Shown here: piece after piece, positions 51,979-60,433 of the stretch
How positions within the stretch are numbered: position 1 is the first letter of the stretch
Layout of the letters: each line of letters starts with the position of its first letter
Program-made: the position numbers and the translations under genes
From: Spirosoma aureum
GTDB lineage: Bacteria > Bacteroidota > Bacteroidia > Cytophagales > Spirosomataceae
Direction: 5' to 3'
Assembly: GCF_011604685.1 (NCBI RefSeq)
Contig: NZ_CP050063.1
Location: 6,613,001-6,677,000, forward strand
Length of the DNA: 64,000 nucleotides
The notes under the pieces: model-generated
What the model was told of the DNA's origin: nothing
The model's database searches: none
The model's input: only the letters and a program-made list of their open reading frames with translations

Positions 51979-54024
51979 TTACCAAACTTTCGCCTGTTCA
52001 ACCTCTGGTTTATATAATTTCTGCCCCGGCTTTACGTCAAATGCCCGGTAAAACGGCTCGAAGTTGGTCAGTGGCCCATTGACCCGAAATTTAGCGGGCG
52101 AATGCGGGTCCGTCGAGATACCGGCCCGCTCGGTTTCGTCCCGAACCTTAATGCGCCAGACCTGGGCAAAACCCAGAAAGAATCGTTGATCGGGTGTAAA
52201 ACCGTCGATCTTGTCCGTACTTTTTCCCTGGTCCGTCAGCTTAAACGCCTGATATGCCAACGTAATACCACCCAGATCAGCCAGATTTTCACCCAGTGTT
52301 AGCTGACCGTTCAGGTGTAAATTGTCGAGTACAGTGTAGTTGCTATACTGATTGACAACCGTCTGAACTTTTGTTTTAAATCGCTCAGCATCCTGTTTGG
52401 TCCACCAGTCACGCAGGTTACCACTGGCATCGTACTGTCGCCCCTGATCGTCGAACAGATGCGTCATTTCGTGGCCGATTACCATTGCGATACCGCCATA
52501 ATTGATGGCATCATCAGCGTCTTTATCGAAGAAAGGGAATTGTAAAATCCCGGCTGGAAAAACGACTTCGTTGTTGGTTGGATTCGCATAGGCGTTTACA
52601 GTCGGTGGTGTCATTCCCCATTCGGATCGATCGACAGGTTGGTTGATTTTAGCAAAATCTTCCTTGTAGGCATGTTTCCGCGCCCGCTGAACATTGCCAT
52701 AATAATCATCACGCTTTACCTCCACATCAGAATAGTCTTTCCACTTGTCAGGATAGCCAATTTTCTTCACAAATTTATCCAGCTTCGTGAGGGCCACCTT
52801 TTTTGTTTCGGGGGCCATCCAGTCGAGTTTTTCAATGCGCTCCCGATAGACCTTTTGCAGATTGTCGACCAATGTCAACATTCGCTCTTTGGCTTCGGCC
52901 GGGAAATATTTTTTGACCCATAATTGTCCTAATGCTTCTCCCAGCGCCCCATCGGTACGGTCGGCAATACGCTTCCAGCGTTCGGGCAATTGAGGCTGAC
53001 CATAGAGTGTTTTGCTGTTAAAGTCGAAGCTAGCCTGCTCAAACGCCTTGCTGAGAAGGCTGGCATTATGGTCTAACATATCAAAGACAAGGCGATCTTT
53101 CAGGAGACTGATAGGGGCTGTCGGCAGGGTTTTGTCCAGTGCCTGATAGTAGCCGGGTTGAGCTACCAGTACCGTGTCAATCCGCTCCAGACTCATTTTG
53201 TTAAGCAATGAGCGCCAGTTGAGATTAGGCATTTGTTTGGTTAGATCCGATACGGCGAATTTGTGATAGTTGGCCACCGGATCGCGCAGTTCAACCGGGG
53301 CTTTGTGCGACTTGGCGAGGGCCGTTTCGAATTCAAGAATAGCATCGGCTTTGGTTTTGGCCGATGCCGGATCAACGCCGACCATTGTAAAAAGTCTGGC
53401 GACATAAGCCACGAAAGCAGCCCGTACTTTTTTGGTTGCCTCGTCGGTTCGGGTATAATACTCTTTCTCCGGCAACGATAAACCGGCCTGACTAAAATTG
53501 ATGCGATTGATTGAACTCTGGCGATCATCCGCACCAACGTATAGCCCGATGAACTGCCCTCCCCGATTGGTCTCGTCAGTCGCCAGATAATCCAGGACTT
53601 GTTTATAATCGGTTAGGGCCGCAATTTTAGCGAGTTCAGCTTTTACCGGCTCATAACCAAGTTTATTAATGGTAGCTGTATCCATGCCACTGGCATAGAA
53701 ATCACCCACTTTCTGTTCTACGCTGCCCGATTTGGCATTGGCCTTGGCGGCTTCCTCCAGAATGGATCGGGTTTTCTTTTGATTTTCTTCGTAAATCAGG
53801 TAGAATGATCCCCAGCCCGTTTGATCGTCGGGGATTTTCGTTTTCTTTACCCAGGTTCCATTGGCATAGGTAAAAAAGTCATTCCCCGGCAAAACCGTCG
53901 TATCCATACCCGATTTATCAAAAAATGATGTGCGTGCTGGCGTTTCATCTTTTTCCTTTTTCTGGCATGCCGTCACTACCAGCATGCACAAGCCAACAGC
54001 CAAAACCCGATTCGTTCGTGTCAT
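51979..54024 (-). CDS. M13 family metallopeptidase (neprilysin-like) lipoprotein
   Basis: A 681-residue zinc endopeptidase of the M13 family with a lipoprotein signal (MTRTNRVLAVGLCMLVVTAC, lipidated Cys). The N-terminal M13 domain (DTTVLPGNDFFTYANGTWVKKTKIPDDQTGWGSF) and the catalytic domain are complete. The zinc motif is HEMTH at 518-522 (VIGHEMTHLFDDQGRQYD), and the third ligand is in ENLADLGGITLAYQAF. The C-terminus has FRVNGPLTNFEPFYRAF and ends KVW, close to the usual xxVW. The start is ATG 54024; a longer frame from 54141 puts the lipobox too far in. It should face the periplasm or the surface and cleave peptides. Confidence 0.96.
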   Translation of the reverse strand: MTRTNRVLAVGLCMLVVTACQKKEKDETPARTSFFDKSGMDTTVLPGNDFFTYANGTWVKKTKIPDDQTGWGSFYLIYEENQKKTRSILEEAAKANAKSGSVEQKVGDFYASGMDTATINKLGYEPVKAELAKIAALTDYKQVLDYLATDETNRGGQFIGLYVGADDRQSSINRINFSQAGLSLPEKEYYTRTDEATKKVRAAFVAYVARLFTMVGVDPASAKTKADAILEFETALAKSHKAPVELRDPVANYHKFAVSDLTKQMPNLNWRSLLNKMSLERIDTVLVAQPGYYQALDKTLPTAPISLLKDRLVFDMLDHNASLLSKAFEQASFDFNSKTLYGQPQLPERWKRIADRTDGALGEALGQLWVKKYFPAEAKERMLTLVDNLQKVYRERIEKLDWMAPETKKVALTKLDKFVKKIGYPDKWKDYSDVEVKRDDYYGNVQRARKHAYKEDFAKINQPVDRSEWGMTPPTVNAYANPTNNEVVFPAGILQFPFFDKDADDAINYGGIAMVIGHEMTHLFDDQGRQYDASGNLRDWWTKQDAERFKTKVQTVVNQYSNYTVLDNLHLNGQLTLGENLADLGGITLAYQAFKLTDQGKSTDKIDGFTPDQRFFLGFAQVWRIKVRDETERAGISTDPHSPAKFRVNGPLTNFEPFYRAFDVKPGQKLYKPEVEQAKVW

Positions 54025-54199
54025 AACCCGTTTGTCGATTGTTAAATCTGTGATCCAATATGAACGATAAAGGCCAGGATTAAAAAACATACTGAAAACC
54101 GGGCCTGTACTTTGGTAATTAGCCGGAAACGAAGTACGCAAGGCAAACCCATTATCTTTCTGTATCTTCGTCTATTGTTGTGTTCAATTCTTTACGATC

Positions 54200-54655
54200 A
54201 TGAAAAAACTGTTCATTGTCAGTTTGCTCATAGGAGCCTCTTTCGGCGCCTTTGCTCAGAGCGAACTTAGCTATCACGGCAAAAAAATTACCGAAAAAGG
54301 TGCCATTCCGGCCACGGAACTAACGACCAAAATGAACGGCAAAGACAAAATGCCTGCCAAAGTGGAAGGTACTGTCGAGTCGGTCTGCAAAGTGAAAGGC
54401 TGTTGGATGAAAGTTAAAACCGGCGATGGACAGTCCATGCGGGTGACGTTCAAAGACTACGGTTTCTTCGTTCCTAAAGACATCGTTGGTAAAACAGTTG
54501 TCGTTGCAGGCACCGCCGAAAGCACAACAACGCCCGTTGACGAATTGCGCCATTATGCGGAAGATGCCGGCAAATCGAAGGAAGAAATTGCCAAAATCAC
54601 CGAACCCGAAAAAGCCCTGACTTTCGTGGCCGATGGTGTAATTGTGAAAAAATAA
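54200..54655 (+). CDS. DUF4920 domain periplasmic protein
   Basis: A 151-residue protein with a signal peptide (MKKLFIVSLLIGASFGAFAQ). The mature part has VEGTVESVCKVKGCWMKVKTGDGQSMRVTFKDYGFFVPKDIVGKTVVVAGTAE, which is the DUF4920 domain: an OB-like fold with a Cys pair (SVCKVKGCW). The Cys-X4-Cys arrangement and Met residues suggest metal or redox handling, but the family has no proven function. It is divergent from the M13 peptidase gene, and a small lipoprotein gene follows on the same strand after a hairpin. Confidence 0.88.
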   Translation: MKKLFIVSLLIGASFGAFAQSELSYHGKKITEKGAIPATELTTKMNGKDKMPAKVEGTVESVCKVKGCWMKVKTGDGQSMRVTFKDYGFFVPKDIVGKTVVVAGTAESTTTPVDELRHYAEDAGKSKEEIAKITEPEKALTFVADGVIVKK

Positions 54656-54686
54656 AGGCACAATCCAACCTTTATTCCAGCTCAGG

Positions 54687-54713
54687 AATCCTTGTATAAA
54701 AATACCAGGGATT
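54687..54713 (+). promoter_or_regulatory. Hairpin directly before a start codon
   Basis: AATCCT-T-GTAT and ATAC-(C)-A-GGGATT pair over 11 bp with one bulged C around an AAAA loop. The last paired base is 54713 and the ATG of the next gene starts at 54714. It could be the terminator of the DUF4920 gene without a T-tract, or could hold down translation of the lipoprotein gene. Confidence 0.4.
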
Positions 54714-55145
54714 ATGTTCGATTTCACAAAGCAGCTTGCTGGTTTACTCATCGTTGGAGCCGTATTCTTTTCAGCCTGCAATTCATCTGAAACAACGCCG
54801 ACCGACCGTGTCGCACTTAGTTTGCATCAATCAGCCCGAGTGGGAGCCGATATTACAGTACGAGCCGATTCCATTCAGGATAGCCGCTGCCCGAAAGATG
54901 TTACCTGCATCTGGGCCGGACAGGCTAAAGTAAAATTACTACTTTCGGAAGATAGCGACTCAACAACAGTTCGTTTAGCATTAGGGCCCGACGTTAAGGA
55001 AGGCTATTCCAAGCGACTGGATTCAACCAATGTTTCGCTTAGCAATGCGACCTACAAGGTTATTCTGCGGGAAGTAAATCCATTCCCAACGTCGTCGAAC
55101 CTTGAACAGCCCCGAACGGCGATCGTTCAGGTCACCAAATTATAA
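54714..55145 (+). CDS. Hypothetical lipoprotein
   Basis: A 143-residue protein with a lipoprotein signal peptide (LLIVGAVFFSAC, lipidated Cys near residue 22). The mature domain contains SLHQSARVGADITVRADSIQDSRCPKDVTCIWAGQAKVKLLL and looks all-beta. The block DSRCPxDVxCxWAGxAxV is seen in many small Bacteroidota envelope proteins of unknown function; the two Cys six residues apart (C-PKDVT-C) probably form a disulfide. Its start codon abuts a hairpin, and a strong terminator follows, so it may be co-transcribed with the DUF4920 gene or regulated separately. Confidence 0.78.
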   Translation: MFDFTKQLAGLLIVGAVFFSACNSSETTPTDRVALSLHQSARVGADITVRADSIQDSRCPKDVTCIWAGQAKVKLLLSEDSDSTTVRLALGPDVKEGYSKRLDSTNVSLSNATYKVILREVNPFPTSSNLEQPRTAIVQVTKL

Positions 55146-55173
55146 AAGTTGTTCGGTGTCTTTTTCGTACTTT

Positions 55174-55206
55174 AAGGGCTGCAACCAATCGTTGCAGCCT
55201 TTTTTG
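55174..55206 (+). terminator. Intrinsic terminator
   Basis: Nine-bp perfect core GGCTGCAAC (55177-55185) / GTTGCAGCC (55191-55199), 5-base loop, extended by A-T pairs and followed by TTTTTTG. It ends the lipoprotein gene. Confidence 0.9.
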
Positions 55207-55226
55207 TACCCAACCAACAATCTTTT

Positions 55227-56504
55227 ATGAAAAAATTATACCTGTTGGCAGGTTTATCCCTGCTGGCCGCTCCTCTCTTTGCCCAACGTACACTTATTCA
55301 CTGCGGAAATCTCTTCGATGGCGTCGGAAATTCACTACAACCTCAGATGACGGTTGTGGTGGAAGGGAATAAGATTACTGCTGTACAGAAAGGTTATACG
55401 GCTCCGGCCGGAAAAGATGTTGTTCTCGATTTGAAGTCTAAAACCGTACTACCGGGTCTGATCGATATGCACGTTCACCTCGAAAGCCAGACCCGGCGGG
55501 GTGGGGCTATCGATGGTTTTACGAAAAACGTTCCTGATGTTGCCTACCAGGCATCCAGATATGCTAAAACAACCCTTTTGGCTGGCTTTACAACTGTACG
55601 GGATTTGGGGGGATCGGGCGTAAATATATCGCTGCGTAACGCCATCAATTCAGGATTGGTAGAAGGCCCCCGCATTTTAACGGTTGGCAAATCCATCGCC
55701 ACAACCGGTGGCCACGCTGATCCAACGAACGGCTATCGTAAGGATTTAATGGGCGATCCAGGACCGGCAGAGGGTGTTATTAACAGTCCCGAAGATGCCC
55801 GAAAAGCGGTTCGTCAACGCTACAAAGATGGGTCTGACTTAATAAAAATTACGGCAACGGGTGGTGTATTGAGTAACGCAAAGGATGGCTCCGGCCCTCA
55901 GTTTACCGAAGAAGAAGTGAAAGCCGTGGTCGATGCAGCGAAAGATTATGGATTTGCCGTAGCCGCCCACGCACACGGTGCTGAAGGGATGAAACGCGCC
56001 ATCCGGGCGGGTGTACAAACCATTGAGCATGGCACGTATATGGATGATGAAGCGATTGAGCTGTTCAAAAAACATGGCACCTACTACGTTCCAACCATCA
56101 TTGCGGGTAAGACAGTCGCTGACTCAGCCCGAATGTTCGGTTATTACCCGGCCCTGGTAACTCCAAAAGCGTTAGCCATTGGCCCAAAAATTCAGGCTAC
56201 ATTTGCCAAAGCGTATAAAGCGGGCGTTAAAATTGCCTTCGGTACCGATGCCGGGGTTTATATCCACGGCTATAACGCCAAAGAGTTTGAATACATGGTT
56301 GAAGCGGGTATGCCTGCGGTAGAAGCGATTAAATCGGCTCTGATGACCAACGCTAAGTTGCTGGGCATGGACGCGCAAATTGGCTCCATCGAAACCGGAA
56401 AAATGGCCGACATCATTGCGGTTAGTGAAAACCCAATTCAGAACATCAAAGCCCTGCAAACCGTCCAGTTTGTGATGAAAGACGGGAAGGTCTATAAGCA
56501 ATAA
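55227..56504 (+). CDS. Exported amidohydrolase (imidazolonepropionase-like)
   Basis: A 425-residue amidohydrolase with a signal peptide (LYLLAGLSLLAAPLFAQ). The metal motif is VLPGLIDMHVHLESQ, the carboxylated-Lys region is SDLIKITATGGV, and further ligands lie in VAAHAHGAEGMKRAIRAGVQTIEHGTYMDD. The catalytic Asp is in FGTDAGVYIHG. The C-terminus (GMDAQIGSIETGKMADIIAVSENPIQNI) is the composite beta domain. Related exported enzymes act as Xaa-Pro or acyl-Lys dipeptidases. The substrate here is not predictable. It is a single-gene unit after a strong terminator. Confidence 0.93.
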   Translation: MKKLYLLAGLSLLAAPLFAQRTLIHCGNLFDGVGNSLQPQMTVVVEGNKITAVQKGYTAPAGKDVVLDLKSKTVLPGLIDMHVHLESQTRRGGAIDGFTKNVPDVAYQASRYAKTTLLAGFTTVRDLGGSGVNISLRNAINSGLVEGPRILTVGKSIATTGGHADPTNGYRKDLMGDPGPAEGVINSPEDARKAVRQRYKDGSDLIKITATGGVLSNAKDGSGPQFTEEEVKAVVDAAKDYGFAVAAHAHGAEGMKRAIRAGVQTIEHGTYMDDEAIELFKKHGTYYVPTIIAGKTVADSARMFGYYPALVTPKALAIGPKIQATFAKAYKAGVKIAFGTDAGVYIHGYNAKEFEYMVEAGMPAVEAIKSALMTNAKLLGMDAQIGSIETGKMADIIAVSENPIQNIKALQTVQFVMKDGKVYKQ

Positions 56505-56522
56505 GGCTTAATCAGGATTAAT

Positions 56523-56573
56523 TGGGTGAGCATCAGACGCATTTATTGCTTTCCTGATGCTCACCCAGTTTTT
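56523..56573 (+). terminator. Intrinsic terminator at a convergent boundary
   Basis: Fourteen-bp perfect stem TGGGTGAGCATCAG (56523-56536) / CTGATGCTCACCCA (56554-56567) followed by GTTTTTATC. The right arm overlaps the last codons and stop of the minus-strand hydrolase gene. Confidence 0.75.
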
Positions 56574-57403
56574 ATCAACTCATTCACCCGGTTCGCTTCT
56601 TCATGCTGAACCCAGTGTGTAGCATTTTCGAGAAATTCGACACGACCCTTCGTGCAGAGATCGATACTCAACTGGGCCATTTCCCGTTTTAGAAATCGAT
56701 CTTGAACACCCCAGATGAGTAACGTCGGAACGGTAACACCAATGGTAGACTGACGTGACATTGGGCTTTGCAAAGCAGATCTATACCAGTTAATCATTGC
56801 TCTGGCAGCACCAGGCTGCGACCAGGCTGCTTTATACTGCTGAATTTCCTCATCGGTGAACGTTCCGGCTCGACTGCTACTTCGCAGGGTTCGTTCCAGA
56901 AAATACCAATTATCAAACCGAAGTATCTGTTCAGGTAGCCAGGGCAATTGAAAGAATCCGATATACCAGCTTCGTAGCATCTGCCCCAAATCACGGCGGG
57001 CAAATTTCTTCATCACGACTGGATGTGGAACATTCATGACAACCAGCCGTTCAATCCGTTCCGGATAGAGAACGGCGGTCCACCAGGCTACAGCGGCTCC
57101 CCAGTCATGGCCGACAAGAATTGCTTTTTGCCGGCCTGCTGCCTCAATCAGCCCAATCACATCGGCAGCTATTGTATCAATAGTATAGGAGCCAATATCC
57201 GCTGGCTTATCGCTGAGGTTATAGCCCCGTTGATCGGGTACCCAGACCCGGAAACCAGCGTCTGCCAGGTTATCCATCTGGTGACGCCATCCATACCAAA
57301 ACTCCGGAAAGCCATGCAACAGCATCACAAGCGGCCCATCGACCGGCCCTGTCTGAACGACATGCAGTCGTAAACCACCTGTTTCAATAAATGTATGCTC
57401 CAT
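56561..57403 (-). CDS. Alpha/beta hydrolase, epoxide-hydrolase-like
   Basis: A 280-residue soluble hydrolase. The oxyanion-hole motif HGFPEFWYGWRHQ and the nucleophile elbow VGHDWGAAVAW, with Asp as nucleophile, are the marks of epoxide hydrolases and haloalkane dehalogenases. HGxP together with PDQRGYNLSDKP points to the epoxide hydrolase branch. The later acid and His are in LIWGVQDRFL and ATHWVQHEEAN. There is no signal peptide. A diol-forming detoxification role is likely. It lies next to the hexuronate locus but is separated from uxaC by a hairpin and shows no functional link. Confidence 0.9.
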   Translation of the reverse strand: MEHTFIETGGLRLHVVQTGPVDGPLVMLLHGFPEFWYGWRHQMDNLADAGFRVWVPDQRGYNLSDKPADIGSYTIDTIAADVIGLIEAAGRQKAILVGHDWGAAVAWWTAVLYPERIERLVVMNVPHPVVMKKFARRDLGQMLRSWYIGFFQLPWLPEQILRFDNWYFLERTLRSSSRAGTFTDEEIQQYKAAWSQPGAARAMINWYRSALQSPMSRQSTIGVTVPTLLIWGVQDRFLKREMAQLSIDLCTKGRVEFLENATHWVQHEEANRVNELIKTG

Positions 57404-57429
57404 TGCACGGCAAGGGTCAATAGTATAAA

Positions 57430-57476
57430 ACGGGTAATTAAAGCAACTGAAGTAGCCAATTGCCTTAATTACCCGT
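57430..57476. terminator. Hairpin between uxaC and the epoxide-hydrolase-like gene
   Basis: Twelve-bp perfect stem ACGGGTAATTAA (57430-57441) / TTAATTACCCGT (57465-57476), extended inward by GCAA/TTGC with a bulge. It lies 24 bases past the uxaC stop on the minus strand and probably ends that transcript. Confidence 0.65.
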
Positions 57477-57499
57477 GTACATAACGGCCCAATTCCTAA

Positions 57500-58912
57500 T
57501 TAAAATCCAAAATACCGCTCGGCATTCCGGTAACAGATGTCCTGCACGATCTGACCAATCCAGTCGACATCATTTGGCAGTTCGCCGTTTTCAACATCAT
57601 TGCCAAATATATTGCAGAGAATCCGCCGGAAATATTCGTGACGACTGTAGGATACGAAACTCCGCGAATCGGTCAGCATGCCGACAAAAGCACTTAACAA
57701 GCCCATGTTCGACAGGGTATTGATCTGTTTTTCCATACCGTCTTTCTGATCCAGAAACCACCAGCCCGAACCAAACTGTACTTTCCCGCGTACCGAACCG
57801 TCGTTGAAATTGCCGATCATCGTCGCAATGACTTCGTTATCGGCCGGATTCAGGTTGTAAAGTATTGTTTTGGCCAGTTGATCACGATCATCAAGTCCAC
57901 CCAGAAAACGCGACAAAGCGACTGCCTGCGGGAAATCGCCAATGCTGTCCCAGCCCGTATCCGGACCAAGTTCACGCAATCGGCGAATGTTGTTGTTGCG
58001 GAGTGCACCCAGGTGAAACTGTTGTGTCCAGCCTTTCTCATGATCCCACTCGGCAAACTGCACGAGCATAAACGACTTGAATTTGAGGACATTGATCGGG
58101 TCGACTGCGGTTCCGCGCAACAGGTGATCGAATATAAGCTGCACCTCCCCTTCCGTATACGGTTCGGCATAAACCGTTTCGAGGCCGTGGTCCGATAACC
58201 GGCAGCCCATCTCGTTAAAGTAATCATGCCGCGATTTGAGAGCATCCAGATAATCAGACAGCGTCCGTATCTCCTTATTGGTTACGGTGGCTACCTTCTG
58301 AACATAAGCCCGGAACACCGCCGAATCATCGATAGCCATTGCTTTATCTGGCCGGAACGTTGGGAGAACTTTTACACCAAAACCATCGCTGGCAATAGCC
58401 CGGTGGTGTTCGAGCGAGTCGGTCGGATCGTCCGTTGAACAGACCACACGAACGTCGAAATGCTGAAGCAGGGTACGCGCTGAAAGACCCGGCAACTGTT
58501 CGTTACAGGCAGCATAGACCGAACGGGCCGTAGTTGGGCTAAGCACATCCGTCACACCAAACGGGTTTTTAAGCTCCAGATGCGACCAGTGATACAGCGG
58601 GTTACGAACCGTATACGGAATTGTTTCGGCCCATTTCTCAAATTTCTCCCAGTCAGTCGCATCGCCCGTACAATAGCGTTCGTTGATCCCGTGCGTGCGC
58701 ATAGCCCGCCACTTGTAATGATCGCCATAGAGCCAGAGCTGGGTCATGTTCTCAAACTGTTTATCAGCGGCAATCTGATCGGGCGGCAGATGGCAATGGT
58801 AATCGATGATCGGCATTGGCCGGGCATAGTCGTGATAGAGTCGCCGGGCGGTTTCGGTCTGGAGCAGAAAATCGTCAGACAGAAACGCTGGGGAGAGCAA
58901 GAGTGAGTTCAT
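57500..58912 (-). CDS. uxaC: Glucuronate/galacturonate isomerase
   Basis: UxaC converts D-glucuronate to D-fructuronate and D-galacturonate to D-tagaturonate, the first step of hexuronate catabolism. The protein is 470 residues from the ATG at 58912 (MNSLLLSPAFLSDDFLLQTETARRLYHDYA), the normal length; the longer frame to 58975 would run through a terminator hairpin. Family blocks are PIIDYHCHLPPDQIA (metal-binding), LWLYGDHYKWRAMRTHGI, VCSTDDPTDSLEHH, QFHLGALRNNN and FVGMLTDSRSFVSYSRHEYFRRIL. It is downstream of uxuA on the same strand, with a 33-codon frame and a terminator-like hairpin between them. Confidence 0.97.
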   Translation of the reverse strand: MNSLLLSPAFLSDDFLLQTETARRLYHDYARPMPIIDYHCHLPPDQIAADKQFENMTQLWLYGDHYKWRAMRTHGINERYCTGDATDWEKFEKWAETIPYTVRNPLYHWSHLELKNPFGVTDVLSPTTARSVYAACNEQLPGLSARTLLQHFDVRVVCSTDDPTDSLEHHRAIASDGFGVKVLPTFRPDKAMAIDDSAVFRAYVQKVATVTNKEIRTLSDYLDALKSRHDYFNEMGCRLSDHGLETVYAEPYTEGEVQLIFDHLLRGTAVDPINVLKFKSFMLVQFAEWDHEKGWTQQFHLGALRNNNIRRLRELGPDTGWDSIGDFPQAVALSRFLGGLDDRDQLAKTILYNLNPADNEVIATMIGNFNDGSVRGKVQFGSGWWFLDQKDGMEKQINTLSNMGLLSAFVGMLTDSRSFVSYSRHEYFRRILCNIFGNDVENGELPNDVDWIGQIVQDICYRNAERYFGF

Positions 58913-58924
58913 GCGGGTAAAAGC

Positions 58925-58947
58925 AAAAACCGGGCGGTTTCTCCCGG
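58925..58947 (-). terminator. Terminator-like hairpin just before uxaC (possible attenuator)
   Basis: On the minus strand, CCGGG (58943-58947 region) and CCCGG (58930-58934 region) form a 5-bp GC stem with an 8-base loop, followed by TTTTT. It ends about 12 bases before the uxaC ATG. A terminator in that position would cut transcription into uxaC unless overridden. Confidence 0.45.
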
Positions 58948-58955
58948 CTTTCCTG

Positions 58956-59057
58956 TTATTTTTTTGATGGTACAACTATTCGATCAGGAACGAACTGACA
59001 ATTGGGCAATACCTCAACCGGCACCCCCGAATCAATGTGGCTCATGACAGTTTCCAT
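58956..59057 (-). CDS. 33-codon reading frame between uxuA and uxaC
   Basis: On the minus strand, ATG at 59057 opens a frame of 33 residues: METVMSHIDSGVPVEVLP, then NCQFVPDRIVVPSKK and TAA. A second ATG lies four codons in. It looks protein-like in composition, yet is too short for a confident call, and I recognise no family. It could be a leader peptide for the hairpin that follows, the remains of the C-terminus of a lost gene such as a regulator, or chance. It precedes uxaC in the direction of transcription. Confidence 0.3.
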   Translation of the reverse strand: METVMSHIDSGVPVEVLPNCQFVPDRIVVPSKK

Positions 59058-59126
59058 AATCTACACTCGTTCGTCAATGCAAGATAAACAAATAATTTCG
59101 ACCAGCGATCAGAGCTTTTATATGGA

Positions 59127-60308
59127 TCATTGAGTCGACAAACCCACCATCAGCCCGCGCAACTCGGCAAGCCCCCGCAGCCGACCAATAGCCGTGTAAC
59201 CCGGATTGGTACGTTTTCCGGAGGTCAGGTCATCGAGCATCCGGTGGCCGTGGTCAGGACGTAGCGGCATTCGCAAGTCGGTGCGCCCTTCGGCCTCCCT
59301 CCGCTTGTGTTCCGTCAATAATGCCCGCATCACACCTGCCATTGGCACGTCGCCCTCAAGGTGGTTAGCTTCCTGAAAGCTCCCATCAGCGCTACGCTCT
59401 GTACTACGGAGATGTATGAAATGAATCTTGGGACCCAGTCGTTCGACCATTCCTACCAGATCATTGTCGGCCCGGACGCCATAGGAACCGGTGCAAAAAC
59501 AGATGCCATTGGCAGGCGAATTGGCCGCTGCCAGCAGTGCCCGGGCATCGGCTTCGGTACTGACCACCCTCGGAAGGCCCAGAATCGGATATGGCGGATC
59601 GTCGGGGTGAATCGCGAGTCGCACGCCAGCCGATTCAGCGACCGGCACAATCTCACGCAGGAACGTATACAGGTTCTGGCGAAGATCATGGTCACTGATG
59701 TCTTTGTAAGCGTCCAGCGCATCGCGAAACCGCTCGACAGTATAGCTTTCTTCGGAGCCAGGCAGTCCGGCTATAATGGTGCGGATCAGGCGTTTAACCT
59801 GTGCATCGGTCATTGAATCCAGCTTGGTGCGCGCCCGTTGCTTTTGTTCGTCGTTGTAGAGGTATTCAGCGCCCGGACGTTGCAGAATATACAATTCAAA
59901 GGCAGCAAACTCGGTCGCATCGAAACGAAGACCCGTCGAGCCATCGGGCATGGGGTAATCGAGGTCGGTTCGGGTCCAGTCGAGCACGGGCATAAAATTG
60001 TAACAGACCGTGTCGATACCAGCCTCTGCCAGATTAACAATGGATTCCTTGTAGTTTTGGATATACCGAAGGAAATCGCCCGATCGGGTCTTAATTCCCT
60101 CATGAACGGGTATACTTTCGACCACCGACCAGGTCAGTCCTGTACTTTCGATCAGTGCTTTTCGGCTCCGGATTTCGTCGGTCGGCCAGACCTCGCCGTT
60201 GGGAATATGATGCAGGGCAGTCACAATCCCGGTAGCACCAGCCTGTCGTACGTCATTGAGCGATACAGGGTCATTCGGACCGAACCATCGCCAGGTTTGT
60301 TCAAGCAT
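59127..60308 (-). CDS. uxuA: Mannonate dehydratase
   Basis: UxuA dehydrates D-mannonate to 2-keto-3-deoxygluconate in glucuronate catabolism. The 393-residue length and the start [41 protein letters not shown] are typical. Other blocks are [42 protein letters not shown] (metal-binding His), [21 protein letters not shown], and [38 protein letters not shown] at the end. It lies at the head of a minus-strand pair with uxaC and diverges from the MFS transporter gene across a strong dyad. Confidence 0.98.
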   Translation of the reverse strand: MLEQTWRWFGPNDPVSLNDVRQAGATGIVTALHHIPNGEVWPTDEIRSRKALIESTGLTWSVVESIPVHEGIKTRSGDFLRYIQNYKESIVNLAEAGIDTVCYNFMPVLDWTRTDLDYPMPDGSTGLRFDATEFAAFELYILQRPGAEYLYNDEQKQRARTKLDSMTDAQVKRLIRTIIAGLPGSEESYTVERFRDALDAYKDISDHDLRQNLYTFLREIVPVAESAGVRLAIHPDDPPYPILGLPRVVSTEADARALLAAANSPANGICFCTGSYGVRADNDLVGMVERLGPKIHFIHLRSTERSADGSFQEANHLEGDVPMAGVMRALLTEHKRREAEGRTDLRMPLRPDHGHRMLDDLTSGKRTNPGYTAIGRLRGLAELRGLMVGLSTQ

Positions 60309-60333
60309 TATAGAGTCAGTAAATTGGCAGGTT

Positions 60334-60379
60334 AATTAGTCAGCAAGTATAACGTGTATATGTTATTTAGTGACTAATT
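60334..60379. promoter_or_regulatory. Nested dyad in the uxuA/MFS divergent promoter
   Basis: Outer arms AATTAGTCA (60334-60342) and TGACTAATT (60371-60379) are perfectly complementary. Within them ATAAC (60349-60353) and GTTAT (60362-60366) form a second dyad with an almost identical centre (60356.5 and 60357.5). Two concentric dyads in the only divergent promoter of the locus suggest an operator, for instance for a GntR- or LacI-type repressor. No such regulator gene is in the window. Confidence 0.5.
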
Positions 60380-60433
60380 TTAGGTAAAAAAGCCTGAACC
60401 TCTACTTTTCTCACCAAATAGCTACCATTTGTT

